Shown: positions 1 to 7,865, counted from the stretch's first letter. The stretch: 64,000 nucleotides of DNA from Mycoplana azooxidifex (GCF_014196765.1 NZ_JACIEE010000014.1:1-64000), one strand, 5' to 3'. Made by a program: numbers and translations. The notes: a model not told the origin generated them from the sequence alone.

Positions 1-2
1 CG

Positions 3-539
3 TTGAAAGACGGAGATCCGGCCCCGTCAAACCTGACCGCCGAGGAAAGGGCGGTGTTTGACGAGGCCAGGGAGTATCTGAACAAGGGCTTCGGGTTTGC
101 GGCAATCATGGGAACGCGTCCGCAAACCATTGGATACGGTCTTGCCGACTCCCCCGCAGGTTTGGCAGCGTGGTTCTATGACAAGATCGCTGACTGGGTG
201 TTCACCCGCGGAGAGCCGGAGCTTGCACTGAGCCGCGACGAGATACTCGACAACATCACACTCTACTGGCTTACGAACACCGGAACCTCGAGCGGCCGGA
301 TCTACTGGGAAAATGTCAATGCCCCCAAGAGCAATTCGACCGGCATCACGATCCCCGCAGCGGTGACAATTTTCCCGGGTGAGGTTTACAGACCGCCGAG
401 GAATTGGGCTGAACGGACCTATCGCAACCTCGTCTACTATAACCGCGCGGACAGGGGCGGACACTTTGCCGCCTGGGAAGCACCCGAGGTATTTACCGCC
501 GAAGTGCGCGCCGCTTTCCGGTCCCTTCGTCGATCCTGA
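3..539 (+). CDS. Epoxide hydrolase family protein, C-terminal part
   Basis: The readable 178 residues match the C-terminal half of the alpha/beta-hydrolase epoxide hydrolases. The signs are the WLTNTGTSSGRIYWEN-like segment, with aromatic residues lining the active site, and the GGHFAAWEAPE segment carrying the catalytic histidine shortly before the C-terminus. The nucleophile region (HGWPGS-like) would lie upstream and is outside the window, so this is a fragment and the TTG at position 3 is not a real start. The stop is about 36 bp before the end of an IS21-family element, so the gene itself appears intact at its 3' end. The substrate cannot be told from this part; the family hydrolyses epoxides to diols in the cytoplasm. 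Confidence 0.85.
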   Translation: MKDGDPAPSNLTAEERAVFDEAREYLNKGFGFAAIMGTRPQTIGYGLADSPAGLAAWFYDKIADWVFTRGEPELALSRDEILDNITLYWLTNTGTSSGRIYWENVNAPKSNSTGITIPAAVTIFPGEVYRPPRNWAERTYRNLVYYNRADRGGHFAAWEAPEVFTAEVRAAFRSLRRS

Positions 540-575
540 CGCGCCGATGCCGGCGCACGAGTCGAAGAGTGCTAC

Positions 576-613
576 TGCACGCCTGTTGGTTTCCACGCGG
601 AACTGAGCCGGTT
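576..613 (+). repeat. Terminal inverted repeat of IS21-family element, istB end
   Basis: Reading inward from 576 the sequence matches, at about 35 of 38 positions, the reverse complement of 34502-34539. It begins TG, as IS21-family ends do. A second, shorter repeat of the ACTGAGCC type (GAAGTGAGCC) follows just inside at about 625-634, and the other end has the same arrangement. No clear target duplication is visible outside the two ends. Confidence 0.7.
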
Positions 614-655
614 TTTCCACCGAGAAGTGAGCCACCTCTGAGTATGGTTTTCTGA

Positions 656-1060
656 TCAGGGTTTGGTCAAGGGATTGGCCTTTTCTCCTCTCTTCTGTGC
701 TGCCGCGGCCGAGCTGGCCTTGAAGCGGAAGCTGTCGTTCCCGGTTTCCAGGATATGGCAACGGTGGGTCAGGCGGTCGAGGAGAGCGGTCGTCATCGTG
801 GCGTCACCGAAGACCGTGGCCCATTCGCTGAAGCTGAGGTTGGTGGTGATGATGACGCTGGTGCGCTCATAAAGCTTGCTCAGCAGGTGGAAGAGCAGCG
901 CTCCGCCTGAAGCACTGAACGGAAGGTATCCGAGCTGATCGAGTATCAGCAGATCGAGGCGAACCAGCGTCTCGGCGATCTGGCCTGCCTTTCCTTTGGC
1001 CTTCTCCTGCTCGAGAGCGTTGACCAATTCGATGGTCGAGAAGAAGCGGATCTTTCGGCG
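656..1060 (-). pseudogene. istB: istB fragment, IS21-family transposition helper ATPase (C-terminal half)
   Basis: This encodes the C-terminal half of IstB, the AAA+ helper of IS21-type transposition. The Walker B-type segment [12 protein letters not shown], the TTNLSFSEW segment and the [22 protein letters not shown] tail are all present. The N-terminal half with Walker A is missing. Recognisable istB sequence stops near 1060, where a foreign 16-bp sequence and then IS66 sequence begin. The istA start of the same family lies 33 kb away at 34207-34419 on the same strand, so this may be the tail of one element opened by the material in between. It should be non-functional. Confidence 0.85.
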
Positions 1061-1075
1061 GTGATGTCAGGTTAA
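1060..1075 (+). repeat. 16-bp direct repeat at IS junction, copy 1
   Basis: GGTGATGTCAGGTTAA is found here, exactly between istB sequence and the truncated IS66 tnpC. It recurs at 5045-5060, just outside the IS6-type transposase. A 16-bp match is not impossible by chance in 64 kb, but both copies lie at mobile-element junctions. One reading is that it is a terminal scar of the IS6-like element. Confidence 0.45.
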
Positions 1076-1866
1076 CCGGCGATGAATTCCAGCGCCATCG
1101 GCGAGATCGGCGCGACGTTCCTTCCCCGATTGGCACTCGCGGCGATGTCGGCGAGCACGAAGAACTTGCGTCTCGCGTGCAACCAGCATAGCGCCTGCGT
1201 CAGAGGAGCGGGATTGCGATCAACCTTGAACAGCGGATTGTAACCGCCATAGGCATCCGCCTGCAGAATGCCGGTGAAGGTCTTCAGGTGGCGCTCGGGA
1301 TGCTCCTGCCGCCGGTCTCGTGAGGCATAAAACAGAGCAGCAGGTGGTGACTGCCCGCCGAACGGCCGGTCATCCTTGACATAGGTCCATATGCGCCCTG
1401 TATCGGCCTTTCCCTTCGCCAGGATCGGCACGGTAGTGTCATCGCCATGCAGCCGCTCGGCAGCCAGGACATGTGCTTCGATCAGCGAATGGATGGGCTT
1501 GAGCGCAGCGGCACAAGCGCCAACCTGATCGGCTAGCGTCGATAGGCTGAGATCGATCCCCTCTCGGGCATAGCGTTCGCTCTGGCGATTGAGCGGTTGA
1601 TGCTGGGCGAACTTCTCGAACAGGATCATGGCCAGCAGGTTCGGCCCGGCAAAGCCACGCGGCGTCACATGGAAAGGTGCTGGCGGTTGGGTAATTCTCT
1701 CACATCCGCGACAGGTGAACTTCTCCCGCACTGTCTGGATCACCTTCCACTGACGCGGGATCACCTCGAGTGTCTCGGTGATGTCTTCCCCCAGCTTCGA
1801 CAGCTTGGTGGAACCGCAGCAAGGGCAGCTCGTCGAGGCGGAGATGACGACCCGCTCGCGCGGCAA
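1072..1866 (-). pseudogene. tnpC: IS66-family transposase TnpC, truncated core
   Basis: The 264-residue reading frame carries the TnpC zinc-binding region (CPCCGSTKLSKLGEDITE) and the first part of the DDE catalytic domain, including LHGDDTTVP and LQADAYGGYN. It stops after ALEFIAG where the protein normally continues for some 200 residues, so the last catalytic acidic residue and the C-terminal domain are lost. The N-terminus is in another frame (see the fused upstream frame). The element is dead. Confidence 0.9.
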
Positions 1867-2366
1867 GTGTTCAGGAAAGGACTTGCGTGACGGCGTTTGC
1901 GCTCGAAGGCCCTGACGACCGAGGCTTTGGCAGCCATCTCCGCCGCCAGCTCATCTTCGCCAGCGTTGGCTTCAAGTTCCTCGAGTTGCAGCTCCATCTG
2001 CTCGAGGAGCCGCGCCTTGCGCTCGGAGCGGCTGCCGTAAAGCTCACGGCGGACCTTCTCTATCTCCAGCTTCAGCCGCGCGATCAGTGCTTCGGAATGC
2101 GATACGAGCGCCTTTGCGCTGGCAGCTTCCGCCTTGGCGGTCGCCGCTTCAGCCAGCTTCTTCGTGAACAGGCAGGCTTTCTGGCCGTCATGCCAGATGA
2201 CCTTGATCAGGCCACCACCGCGACCGCGGAACACAAACAGGTGTCCGCACATCGGATCGCGCTTCAGCGTCTCCTGTACCATCAGCGAAAGGCCAGGGAA
2301 GCCTTTGCGCATATCGGTATGGCCCGTCGACAGCCAGACCTTCACGCCAACAGGAACCGGTATCAT
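1761..2366 (-). pseudogene. tnpB: IS66 TnpB fused by deletion to the TnpC N-terminus
   Basis: Starting at ATG 2366, the frame gives TnpB (MIPVPVGVKVWLSTGHTDMRKGF...) through CLFTKKL. It then jumps in frame into the coiled-coil N-terminal region of TnpC (LIARLKLEIEKVRRELYGSRSERK). The end of TnpB and the beginning of TnpC are therefore deleted and the two joined. Near 1885 the frame is lost: the correct TnpC continuation (RKSFPEHLPRERVV) is in the frame of the next entry. At least two lesions separate this from a working IS66. Confidence 0.85.
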
Positions 2367-2738
2367 CGCCGTCCCAGCACACAATCAAGAATGCGACCCA
2401 GCGCCTCCGTGTCGACGTCGCTGTCCACCCGGACACGCCGACCACGGCCCAGCTCAATCGTCACGTCGCTACACCTCCGGCGGGAAGATGACGGGACCGG
2501 CGCTTCCGAGGGAGCGGGCTGGGATGCCGGCGCGGCTTCCGACACAATCACAGGCACCAAGGTGTTCGTAGTCTCCGTTCTCGGCTCCTCGATCTGGCAC
2601 AGTTCCTTGCGCCAACGGACGAGCTGGCCGACATGGATACCGGCCGCACGGGCAATCTCGGAAAGCACCGCGCCCGGCTCGAGACCAGCGTCGCCGGCGC
2701 TCGATAGATGTGATCACTTCAATCGGCTGCTTCGTCAT
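2363..2738 (-). pseudogene. tnpA: IS66 TnpA, disrupted by internal deletion/frameshift
   Basis: The beginning MTKQPIEVITSIERRRRWS and the later part EPGAVLSEIARAAGIHVGQL are both typical of TnpA but lie in different frames. They join at about 2680, where some 30-40 bp of the usual sequence is missing. The C-terminal part ends in EALGRILDCVLGRR. TnpA is a small helix-turn-helix protein needed for IS66 transposition. Upstream, near 2795-2818, a sequence resembling an IS66 terminal repeat marks the probable outer end of the element. Confidence 0.8.
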
Positions 2739-2907
2739 AGGACTACTCCTAGTGTTTGCACTAGGACTTCCGATGTTCGCTATCACCGAACAAGGCGGCA
2801 CTCACCGTGGGCTTGCGGTACGCCAGTCGCAAGTCCATGTGCATCACGCCAGGAAGCCGTTGAATGGGCGAGAGAAGCACTGGCGACAATTCTGGTCACC
2901 ATTTGAT

Positions 2908-3234
2908 CGCCAGAAACTAAGTCCCAATACCGCCAAGCCTGCAGTTGCGATCTTAGAGTACGATGACATCAGTTATCCCGTACCCTTGGAGTACCTCGAG
3001 ATAGTCAAAGACGAGCTCCGCACCTTGGGGCGCGACTATGCGAAACAACGTTTGGAAGATCTACGACAGGTCTATGCCGGAGGTGGACGATTGACAGGCC
3101 AATTGATGGAAGGACTGTCGGACGAGCAGCATGCCGAACTAACTATGGTGTTTTCGATGGCGATGCTCAATGAGATCCCACGCTGGCCAGAGAAGGTTGA
3201 GGGAATTCCTTCACAGGCAGTCTCACGGCACTAG
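2908..3234 (+). CDS. Hypothetical protein or gene remnant downstream of IS66
   Basis: The open frame has normal-looking protein content: EYDDISYPVPLEYLEIVKDEL, then a helical stretch TLGRDYAKQRLEDLRQVY and MLNEIPRWPEKVEGIPSQ. It lacks a convincing start; the next in-frame ATG is near residue 70. The sequence before 2906 belongs to another frame that ends in TGA. I do not recognise a family. The IS66 element lies just upstream, so the 5' part may have been lost. Its stop overlaps the stop of the convergent ATP-grasp gene by 4 bp. Confidence 0.4.
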   Translation, partial: RQKLSPNTAKPAVAILEYDDISYPVPLEYLEIVKDELRTLGRDYAKQRLEDLRQVYAGGGRLTGQLMEGLSDEQHAELTMVFSMAMLNEIPRWPEKVEGIPSQAVSRH

Positions 3235-4235
3235 GAGCGTCTACCTCCCGAGTTCGCGAGGTGTCCTGCAATCGCCTTGTTAATGGCGAGGCCCGTTAGG
3301 TCTTCTACCCAACCGTACTGGCCATTGGGGTTAATCTCTAAGAAATAGTATCGGCCGTCCTTGCCCTTGACGAGGTCGATCGCGCCAAATGTCAGTGCCA
3401 ATGATTTGACGAGATCGAGACACTGCCTCTCAACGTGGGGTGGCAGTTCGTGCGCCTTATGTTCAAGGGCCGATGGATCCTTTCCTCTCCGCCAGTCAAT
3501 AGTGGTTTCAGGAGTTGTCTGCGAGTGAATTTCGGCCGAAAATGCCTTGTCTCCGACGACCGTGACCCGAATGTCCAATGCCTTCTCAATATGTTGCTGA
3601 AGGAGGGCGGGGCACATTGAAAGCCGCTGGAGGCCAGCATCGATCGTAGATTCATCCAGTAGCGTTGTGTAGATCTCGCGGGTAACAATGAGCTCTTCCC
3701 ACGGTCCTGAACGTGTACCCAGGTAGCGACCGCCAATGGGTTTGTAGACAACCTTGCAATCAATTGAATCGACAAACTTCCGCGCTTCACGCTCGTCATT
3801 AGTGAAAATCGTTCTCGGAATTTGCATCCCAAGACGCGCAGCTAACCTCAACTGCTTCAGTTTGTTTGACGAAATGCGGACTTGCTCGATAGGGTTCATC
3901 CAGCGTGCATGCCCGAGAGCATCGTAAAGTCCCTGAACCCCCGAATGGATCTCATGGAAGGTGAATTCACGTTCGTCTGGATCGATGTCCTGTCTCATCT
4001 TTGGGGGATCAGGTTTCCGATACCACACAGCTGTCACGTCCGAAGCTCGAATTATCGATCCACCGTCAACTGTGATGCTGCAGTGGTCGGATGTGTTTCC
4101 CAATACCTGAGAGACACTCGACTTTGTGGGAAAGTCGGCGACGTTGAAGAGACTGTGGGCGATGCCCAACGTGTCTAGCTCCACCATGACGTAGTACGCT
4201 TGGATGTCTTTTCTGTCGCTTACAATGAGGATCAT
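3231..4235 (-). CDS. ATP-grasp peptide ligase of the graspetide (MvdC/MvdD-like) type
   Basis: The product (334 aa from ATG 4235) has the layout of ATP-grasp RiPP maturases, which form ester or amide crosslinks between side chains of a precursor peptide. It opens with MILIVSDRKD. It then has AVWYRKPDPP near residues 69-78, the RWMNPIEQVRISSNKLKQLRLAA segment near 111-133, the ATP-binding VVYKPIGG near 162-169, GDKAFSAEIHSQ...DWRR near 228-250, and GAIDLVKGKDGRYYFLEINPNGQ near 284-306 with the Mg-binding Glu and Asn. A longer reading would use TTG 4289; I prefer ATG 4235 because family members begin at this point. The candidate precursor gene lies 89 bp upstream on the same strand. No transporter or protease is next to it. 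Confidence 0.88.
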   Translation of the reverse strand: MILIVSDRKDIQAYYVMVELDTLGIAHSLFNVADFPTKSSVSQVLGNTSDHCSITVDGGSIIRASDVTAVWYRKPDPPKMRQDIDPDEREFTFHEIHSGVQGLYDALGHARWMNPIEQVRISSNKLKQLRLAARLGMQIPRTIFTNDEREARKFVDSIDCKVVYKPIGGRYLGTRSGPWEELIVTREIYTTLLDESTIDAGLQRLSMCPALLQQHIEKALDIRVTVVGDKAFSAEIHSQTTPETTIDWRRGKDPSALEHKAHELPPHVERQCLDLVKSLALTFGAIDLVKGKDGRYYFLEINPNGQYGWVEDLTGLAINKAIAGHLANSGGRRS

Positions 4236-4324
4236 GACCGTAAACTTTGGAGAACGGATTGCTCCAGTTGAAGCAATCCGTGAGGTCAAGCATTCGAGGA
4301 CAAAACAGGCATCAGATCTGGTGA

Positions 4325-4915
4325 CTATTCCCAGAGTGCCGTGTTCTTACAATCGGCACCTGCTGCATCCTCACGATGACCAACACCATACCAGGTCGTC
4401 TTGTAGGACTGGACATAGGATTCGCATCGCCTCGGCATTGGAGATGCGCCTTGATCCGCAGCCATCAGTGAACGGACGCGGGAAAGCAGGTCCTCCCGAG
4501 AAAGGCCCTCAAGTTCTGAGAGATCCATCGGTGTATGAACAGGCGACACGGCTGTCATTCCAGCGAATGTGCCTCCAGTCGTGCTGATGACCTCGGAAGC
4601 AATCAGGAGTTTCTTGGTCTCAGACTCGCGTATATCCGCCTTAAATGGAATCTCATATGCCTGGACGGCTTCTCCCGCGACAGCAAATCCGCTGGCCACT
4701 CCTGACGAGACGAATTGATCTGAACGCAAGTAAAACACGCGCTCAGTCGGAATTCTTACCTCATTGCCTTCCAGTTTGAAGCCACAATAGACAATTCCAA
4801 TAATTCCGTCAGAAGAACTCCCTGAGGGGTCTGGCAGAGGGAGCCCATACAATGTCATTGTTTGCGCAGGTGATTTTTCTGAAGAATGCGAACTTCCATG
4901 CGAAATAGCGCTCAT
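4325..4915 (-). CDS. Candidate graspetide precursor or partner of the ATP-grasp ligase (unknown family)
   Basis: The 196-residue protein starts at ATG 4915, where GGAGG stands 5 bp upstream. The gene precedes the ATP-grasp gene on the same strand with nothing in between. I do not recognise the fold. Residues 20-130 look like a beta-rich domain (IVYCGFKLEG, RVFYLRSDQFVSSG), followed by a short amphipathic helix (PMDLSELEGLSREDLLSRVRSLM, 129-151). The C-terminal 35 residues are different in character: Cys164, Thr173-Thr174, several acidic residues (E182, D183, D188, E196) and a second Cys189. A tail with hydroxyl and carboxyl side chains is what this ligase class crosslinks, so it could be the core. 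The size is large for a precursor, and a separate accessory role is possible. Confidence 0.55.
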   Translation of the reverse strand: MSAISHGSSHSSEKSPAQTMTLYGLPLPDPSGSSSDGIIGIVYCGFKLEGNEVRIPTERVFYLRSDQFVSSGVASGFAVAGEAVQAYEIPFKADIRESETKKLLIASEVISTTGGTFAGMTAVSPVHTPMDLSELEGLSREDLLSRVRSLMAADQGASPMPRRCESYVQSYKTTWYGVGHREDAAGADCKNTALWE

Positions 4916-5044
4916 GTCCGCCTCCAAAAGAATTCGTACACGACATCTAGTGCTTGCACCTGTATGGATATTCACCTTTATAAGCTACAGCTAAAGGTGA
5001 TAATTATCAAGCATGCTTCCCGGACCGAACTTAGGCTTTCAGCT

Positions 5045-5060
5045 GGTGATGTCAGGTTAA
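5045..5060 (+). repeat. 16-bp direct repeat at IS junction, copy 2
   Basis: This is identical to 1060-1075. It lies 35 bp beyond the stop of the IS6-type transposase frame, in the place where an IS6 terminal repeat would be expected. No inverted copy was found beyond the 5' end of the transposase at 5823-5945. Confidence 0.45.
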
Positions 5061-5094
5061 ATTCTTGATCCGCGCTTTCGACATGACGCGTGGC

Positions 5095-5823
5095 TCAGGC
5101 AGTTGTCCCGGTCACAGCCTTCCAATGCGCGATCGCCCTGAGGCGATGCAAATGGACGGGAATAGCTGAGCGTTTTGAACGAGGCGGCACGAAGAGATTT
5201 CGGACCGCCGAAAAGACGCTCGTGAAGCGTTGCAATGCGCCTGGCGAGCGAAACCGTTGCACCAGCCGCTCCCGTTTTCGCAGTGGCAAATGTGAATTTT
5301 CGGCGCGATTGTTCAGCCCTTTGTGTGATCGATGCTCGACGGTCGGCATGATCTGACGCCGTGCCGCGCCGTAGGAACGAAGCTTGTCGGTGACGATGCG
5401 CTTCGGCACCCGGCCCTTCGTCGACGCGCCACCGAACAAAACAATGAGCTCTCTGCCATAATAGGCATTGATGACTTTGCCTTCAGGCGTGGGCAGACCT
5501 ATGGAACGATCGTGTGTGACTTGGAGCGCAGGCGACCGGTCATCCTGCTGCCTGACCGAACTCTGGAAACCTCTCGCGCCTGGCTCGCTGCACACCCATC
5601 GATATCGACCGTCGCGCGCGACCGCGGCGGCGGATATGGCGAAGCAATCCCACTCCGAGACGGTCTGAAACGAGACATCTATGCCACGCTCGGCAAGCGG
5701 ATCTTCGACGTCACGCAGGCTGAGAGCAAACCGATAGTAAAGCCATACCGCGTGGGCAATGATCTCAGCGGGCAAGTATCGATAGTGACCGCTTTGGCGG
5801 CGGAAGTGGGTAAGGCGGTGCAT
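5095..5823 (-). pseudogene. IS6-family transposase, centre replaced by an ISL3 fragment
   Basis: The N-terminal part (YLPAEIIAHAVWLYYRFALSLRDVEDPLAERGIDVSF) and the C-terminal part (RIVTDKLRSYGAA, NNRAENSHLPLRKRERLVQRFRSPGALQRF) are typical of IS6/IS26-type transposases. The middle, which should hold the WHLDE motif with the first catalytic Asp, is absent. Instead the frame runs antisense through an ISL3-type sequence read on the other strand at 5461-5655. Although the reading frame is open from end to end, the enzyme cannot be active. Confidence 0.85.
5461..5655 (+). pseudogene. ISL3-family transposase internal fragment
   Basis: Plus-strand translation gives IGIDDFAFRRGQTYGTIVCD, LERRRPVILLPDRT and a VARDRGGGYGEA segment. 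These are the region around the first catalytic aspartates of ISL3-family transposases. Only about 65 codons are present, with no ends, start or stop of its own. The fragment fills exactly the gap in the IS6 transposase, so it is a captured piece and not a separate insertion sequence. Confidence 0.8.
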
Positions 5824-5897
5824 TGGGGCGTTCGGAACGGGCCATGTCCGTCTGGTTTTCGCGCACAGAAACGTGTTCCCTTGAGATCAGTTACATC

Positions 5898-5914
5898 ATT
5901 GCTTATGTTGCAAT
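5898..5914. promoter_or_regulatory. Candidate antitoxin operator (inverted repeat ATTGC-N7-GCAAT)
   Basis: ATTGC at 5898-5902 is mirrored by GCAAT at 5910-5914, in an AT-rich stretch 31 bp before the antitoxin start. Ribbon-helix-helix antitoxins of this family repress their own operon through such repeats. The assignment rests only on position and symmetry. Confidence 0.4.
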
Positions 5915-5944
5915 CATTGATGACTGAATTGCCGGAGACGTACC

Positions 5945-6196
5945 ATGGCCAGCATGACGATTCGCAACATCGACGATCGGCTGAAGCAGAGGCTGCGCAT
6001 CCGTGCCGCGACGCATGGCCGGTCGATGGAGGACGAGGCTCGCGACATCCTTAAAACGGTCTTGGCCCAGCAGGAACCGACACCCGGCAATCTCGCCGGC
6101 GCCATTCGCGCCCGCCTGCAGCCGCTCGGCGGCATCGAGCTGGAAATTCCGGCACGCGAGCCGATCCGTGACGCCCCGGATTTTTCCGCCGCATGA
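5945..6196 (+). CDS. FitA/VapB-type ribbon-helix-helix antitoxin
   Basis: The protein is 83 aa long. The N-terminus MASMTIRNIDDRLKQRLRIRAATHGRSMEDEARDIL is the ribbon-helix-helix DNA-binding domain of the FitA/VapB group. The C-terminal part, rich in Pro and acidic residues, would wrap the toxin. A GGAG lies 8 bp before the ATG. The stop overlaps the toxin start by 4 bp (ATGA), so translation is coupled, as is usual for such pairs. It neutralises the PIN toxin and, with it, probably represses the operon. Confidence 0.9.
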   Translation: MASMTIRNIDDRLKQRLRIRAATHGRSMEDEARDILKTVLAQQEPTPGNLAGAIRARLQPLGGIELEIPAREPIRDAPDFSAA

Positions 6197-6615
6197 TCGT
6201 TCTTGACACCAACGTCATCTCTGAGCTGCTGCTGCCGGCCCCGGAGCCTTCCGTGGTCGATTGGCTCGCAGAACAGCCGTCCGTCGCGATCTTCACGACC
6301 GCCGTCACCGAGGCCGAAATCCTCTACGGACTGCGTTTACTTCCCGATGGCCGGCGCAGACGCGAGCTCGAGGCGGCCGTCCTGCCGATCTTTGCGCAGG
6401 ACCTCGCCGGTCGTGTCCTGCCGTTCGACCGCGACGCGGCCGACATCTACGCCTCGATTGCTACGGACAGGCGCAGAATTGGCCGCCCCATCAGCCAGTT
6501 CGATGCGCAGATCGCCGCCATCGCGCTTTCTCGCGGAGCAGTGCTGGCGACACGAAACGTTACCGACTTCGAGGATGTCGGCCTCAGCATCATCAACCCA
6601 TGGGAGATCCTCTGA
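6193..6615 (+). CDS. FitB/VapC-type PIN-domain toxin
   Basis: The 140-residue PIN-domain ribonuclease shows the conserved acidic residues in order: MIVLDTNVISELL (first Asp), VTEAEILYGL (Glu), and FDAQIAAIALSRGAVLATRNVTDFEDVGL (two Asp). It is full length for the family and has no lesions. It overlaps the antitoxin gene. The recombinase gene starts 1 bp after its stop, so all three may be cotranscribed. Toxins of this class cleave RNA such as tRNA; the target here is not known. Confidence 0.92.
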   Translation: MIVLDTNVISELLLPAPEPSVVDWLAEQPSVAIFTTAVTEAEILYGLRLLPDGRRRRELEAAVLPIFAQDLAGRVLPFDRDAADIYASIATDRRRIGRPISQFDAQIAAIALSRGAVLATRNVTDFEDVGLSIINPWEIL

Positions 6616-6616
6616 G

Positions 6617-7792
6617 GTGGCTGGGCACCGCACGCCACCGGACAGACCAACTGACGCAGTCCTTTGCCGTGCCGAGGAACTGGACGCGCTCGACGCCATC
6701 CTGCCGTTCGACCGCCGCGACCAGCTCGCTGCAATCCTGACTGATGATGACGTCGCCACCCTGAAGCACCTGGCCAAGGAAGGCATGGGGGCGAACACCT
6801 TGCGCGCGCTCGCCTCCGACCTCGCCTATCTCGAGGCCTGGTGTGCATTGGCCACCGGCACTCCCCTCCCCTGGCCCGCCCCCGAGGCGCTGCTGCTAAA
6901 ATTCGTCGCCCACCATCTCTGGGATTCCGGCCGGCGCGAAGACGATCCGGCGCACGGGATGCCGGCGGAAGTCGAGATGGGTTTGCGAAGCCAGGGACTG
7001 CTGCGCGTCGCCGGGCCGCATGCGCCGGCAACGGTGCGGCGACGACTGACCTCCTGGTCGATCCTGACGCGCTGGCGCGGCCTTGCCGGTGCCTTCTCCA
7101 CCCCATCGCTGAAGAGCGCACTGCGGCTCGCCGTCCGCGCCAGCGGGCGACCACGGCAACGCAAGAGCACGAGCGCGGTCACCGCCGACGTGCTCGCCCA
7201 GTTGCTGTCCACCTGCACCGGCGACCGGCTTGTCGACATCCGCGACCGCGCCATTCTCCTGACCGCCTTTGCCTCCGGCGGCCGACGGCGCTCGGAGGTC
7301 GCCAACCTGCGCGTCGAGGATCTGATCGAGGAGGAGGCGGTCCGCGCGGAGCCAGACGACCCGGCCTCCCCTCCCCTGCCCTGCCTGGCGATCCGCCTTG
7401 GTCGCACCAAGATGACAGGTCCGGACGACGACGCGCGGTTGCTGATGATCGGCCGGCCGGTCGAGGCACTGAAACGCTGGCTGCACGAAGCACGCATCGA
7501 CAGTGGGGCGGTGTTCCGCCGCATCGATCAGTGGGGCAATGTCGACCGCCGTCCACTGACGCCGCAATCGATCAACCTGATCCTGAAATCACGCTGCGCC
7601 AAAGCGGGGCTTGATCCGCAAAAATTCTCCGCCCACGGCCTGCGCTCCGGCTACCTCACCGAAGCCGCCAATCGCGGCATACCCCTGCCGGAGGCGGTGC
7701 AGCAATCGCAGCATAGATCGCTGACCCAAGCGGCCGCCTACTACAACAATCCCGACCGCAAGCGCCGCCGGGCGGCGCGGTTGATTGCCTGA
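6617..7792 (+). CDS. Tyrosine recombinase/integrase
   Basis: GTG at 6617, right after the toxin stop, gives 391 aa. The N-terminal SAM-like domain covers about residues 25-170. The catalytic domain contains the Arg of ASGGRRRSEVANLR, the His-x-x-Arg of AHGLRSGYLTEA, and QSQHRSLTQAAAYYN with the late His and the nucleophilic Tyr. It is intact. No attachment repeats were found nearby, and no tRNA gene is present, so whether it mobilises this region or is a stray copy cannot be told. Its coupling to the toxin-antitoxin pair is notable. Confidence 0.88.
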   Translation: MAGHRTPPDRPTDAVLCRAEELDALDAILPFDRRDQLAAILTDDDVATLKHLAKEGMGANTLRALASDLAYLEAWCALATGTPLPWPAPEALLLKFVAHHLWDSGRREDDPAHGMPAEVEMGLRSQGLLRVAGPHAPATVRRRLTSWSILTRWRGLAGAFSTPSLKSALRLAVRASGRPRQRKSTSAVTADVLAQLLSTCTGDRLVDIRDRAILLTAFASGGRRRSEVANLRVEDLIEEEAVRAEPDDPASPPLPCLAIRLGRTKMTGPDDDARLLMIGRPVEALKRWLHEARIDSGAVFRRIDQWGNVDRRPLTPQSINLILKSRCAKAGLDPQKFSAHGLRSGYLTEAANRGIPLPEAVQQSQHRSLTQAAAYYNNPDRKRRRAARLIA

Positions 7793-7865
7793 AGAAGGCT
7801 GGTCATGCCGCTACCAGCGCTGGCGTGACAGGTTCAGTAAACTGCGGCGCATCATGACATTACTT

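Larger units (their letters stand above)
1078..2818 (-). mobile_element. Decayed IS66-family element
   Basis: tnpA, tnpB and tnpC are all recognisable and in the usual order, reading leftwards. Each is damaged, and the tnpC end has been lost against the istB fragment. The right boundary is placed near 2818 from a GCAAGCCCACGGTGAGTG-like end read inward from the right; the left end is missing. The total is about 1.7 kb instead of the usual 2.5 kb or so. Confidence 0.75.

Noticed and set aside
1887-2906. 339-codon plus-strand open frame over IS66
   Set aside because: It is antisense to tnpB/tnpC and tnpA, which are clear by homology. Only the last codons beyond 2818 could be a remnant of another gene.
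5332-6054. 240-codon plus-strand frame over IS6 and the antitoxin start
   Set aside because: Only 5461-5655 is ISL3-like. The rest is antisense IS6 or out-of-frame antitoxin sequence.
6203-6616. Recombinase start upstream, inside the toxin gene
   Set aside because: That part is an out-of-frame shadow of the PIN toxin, rich in Ser/Arg/Pro. The GTG at 6617 just after the toxin stop fits the family start.
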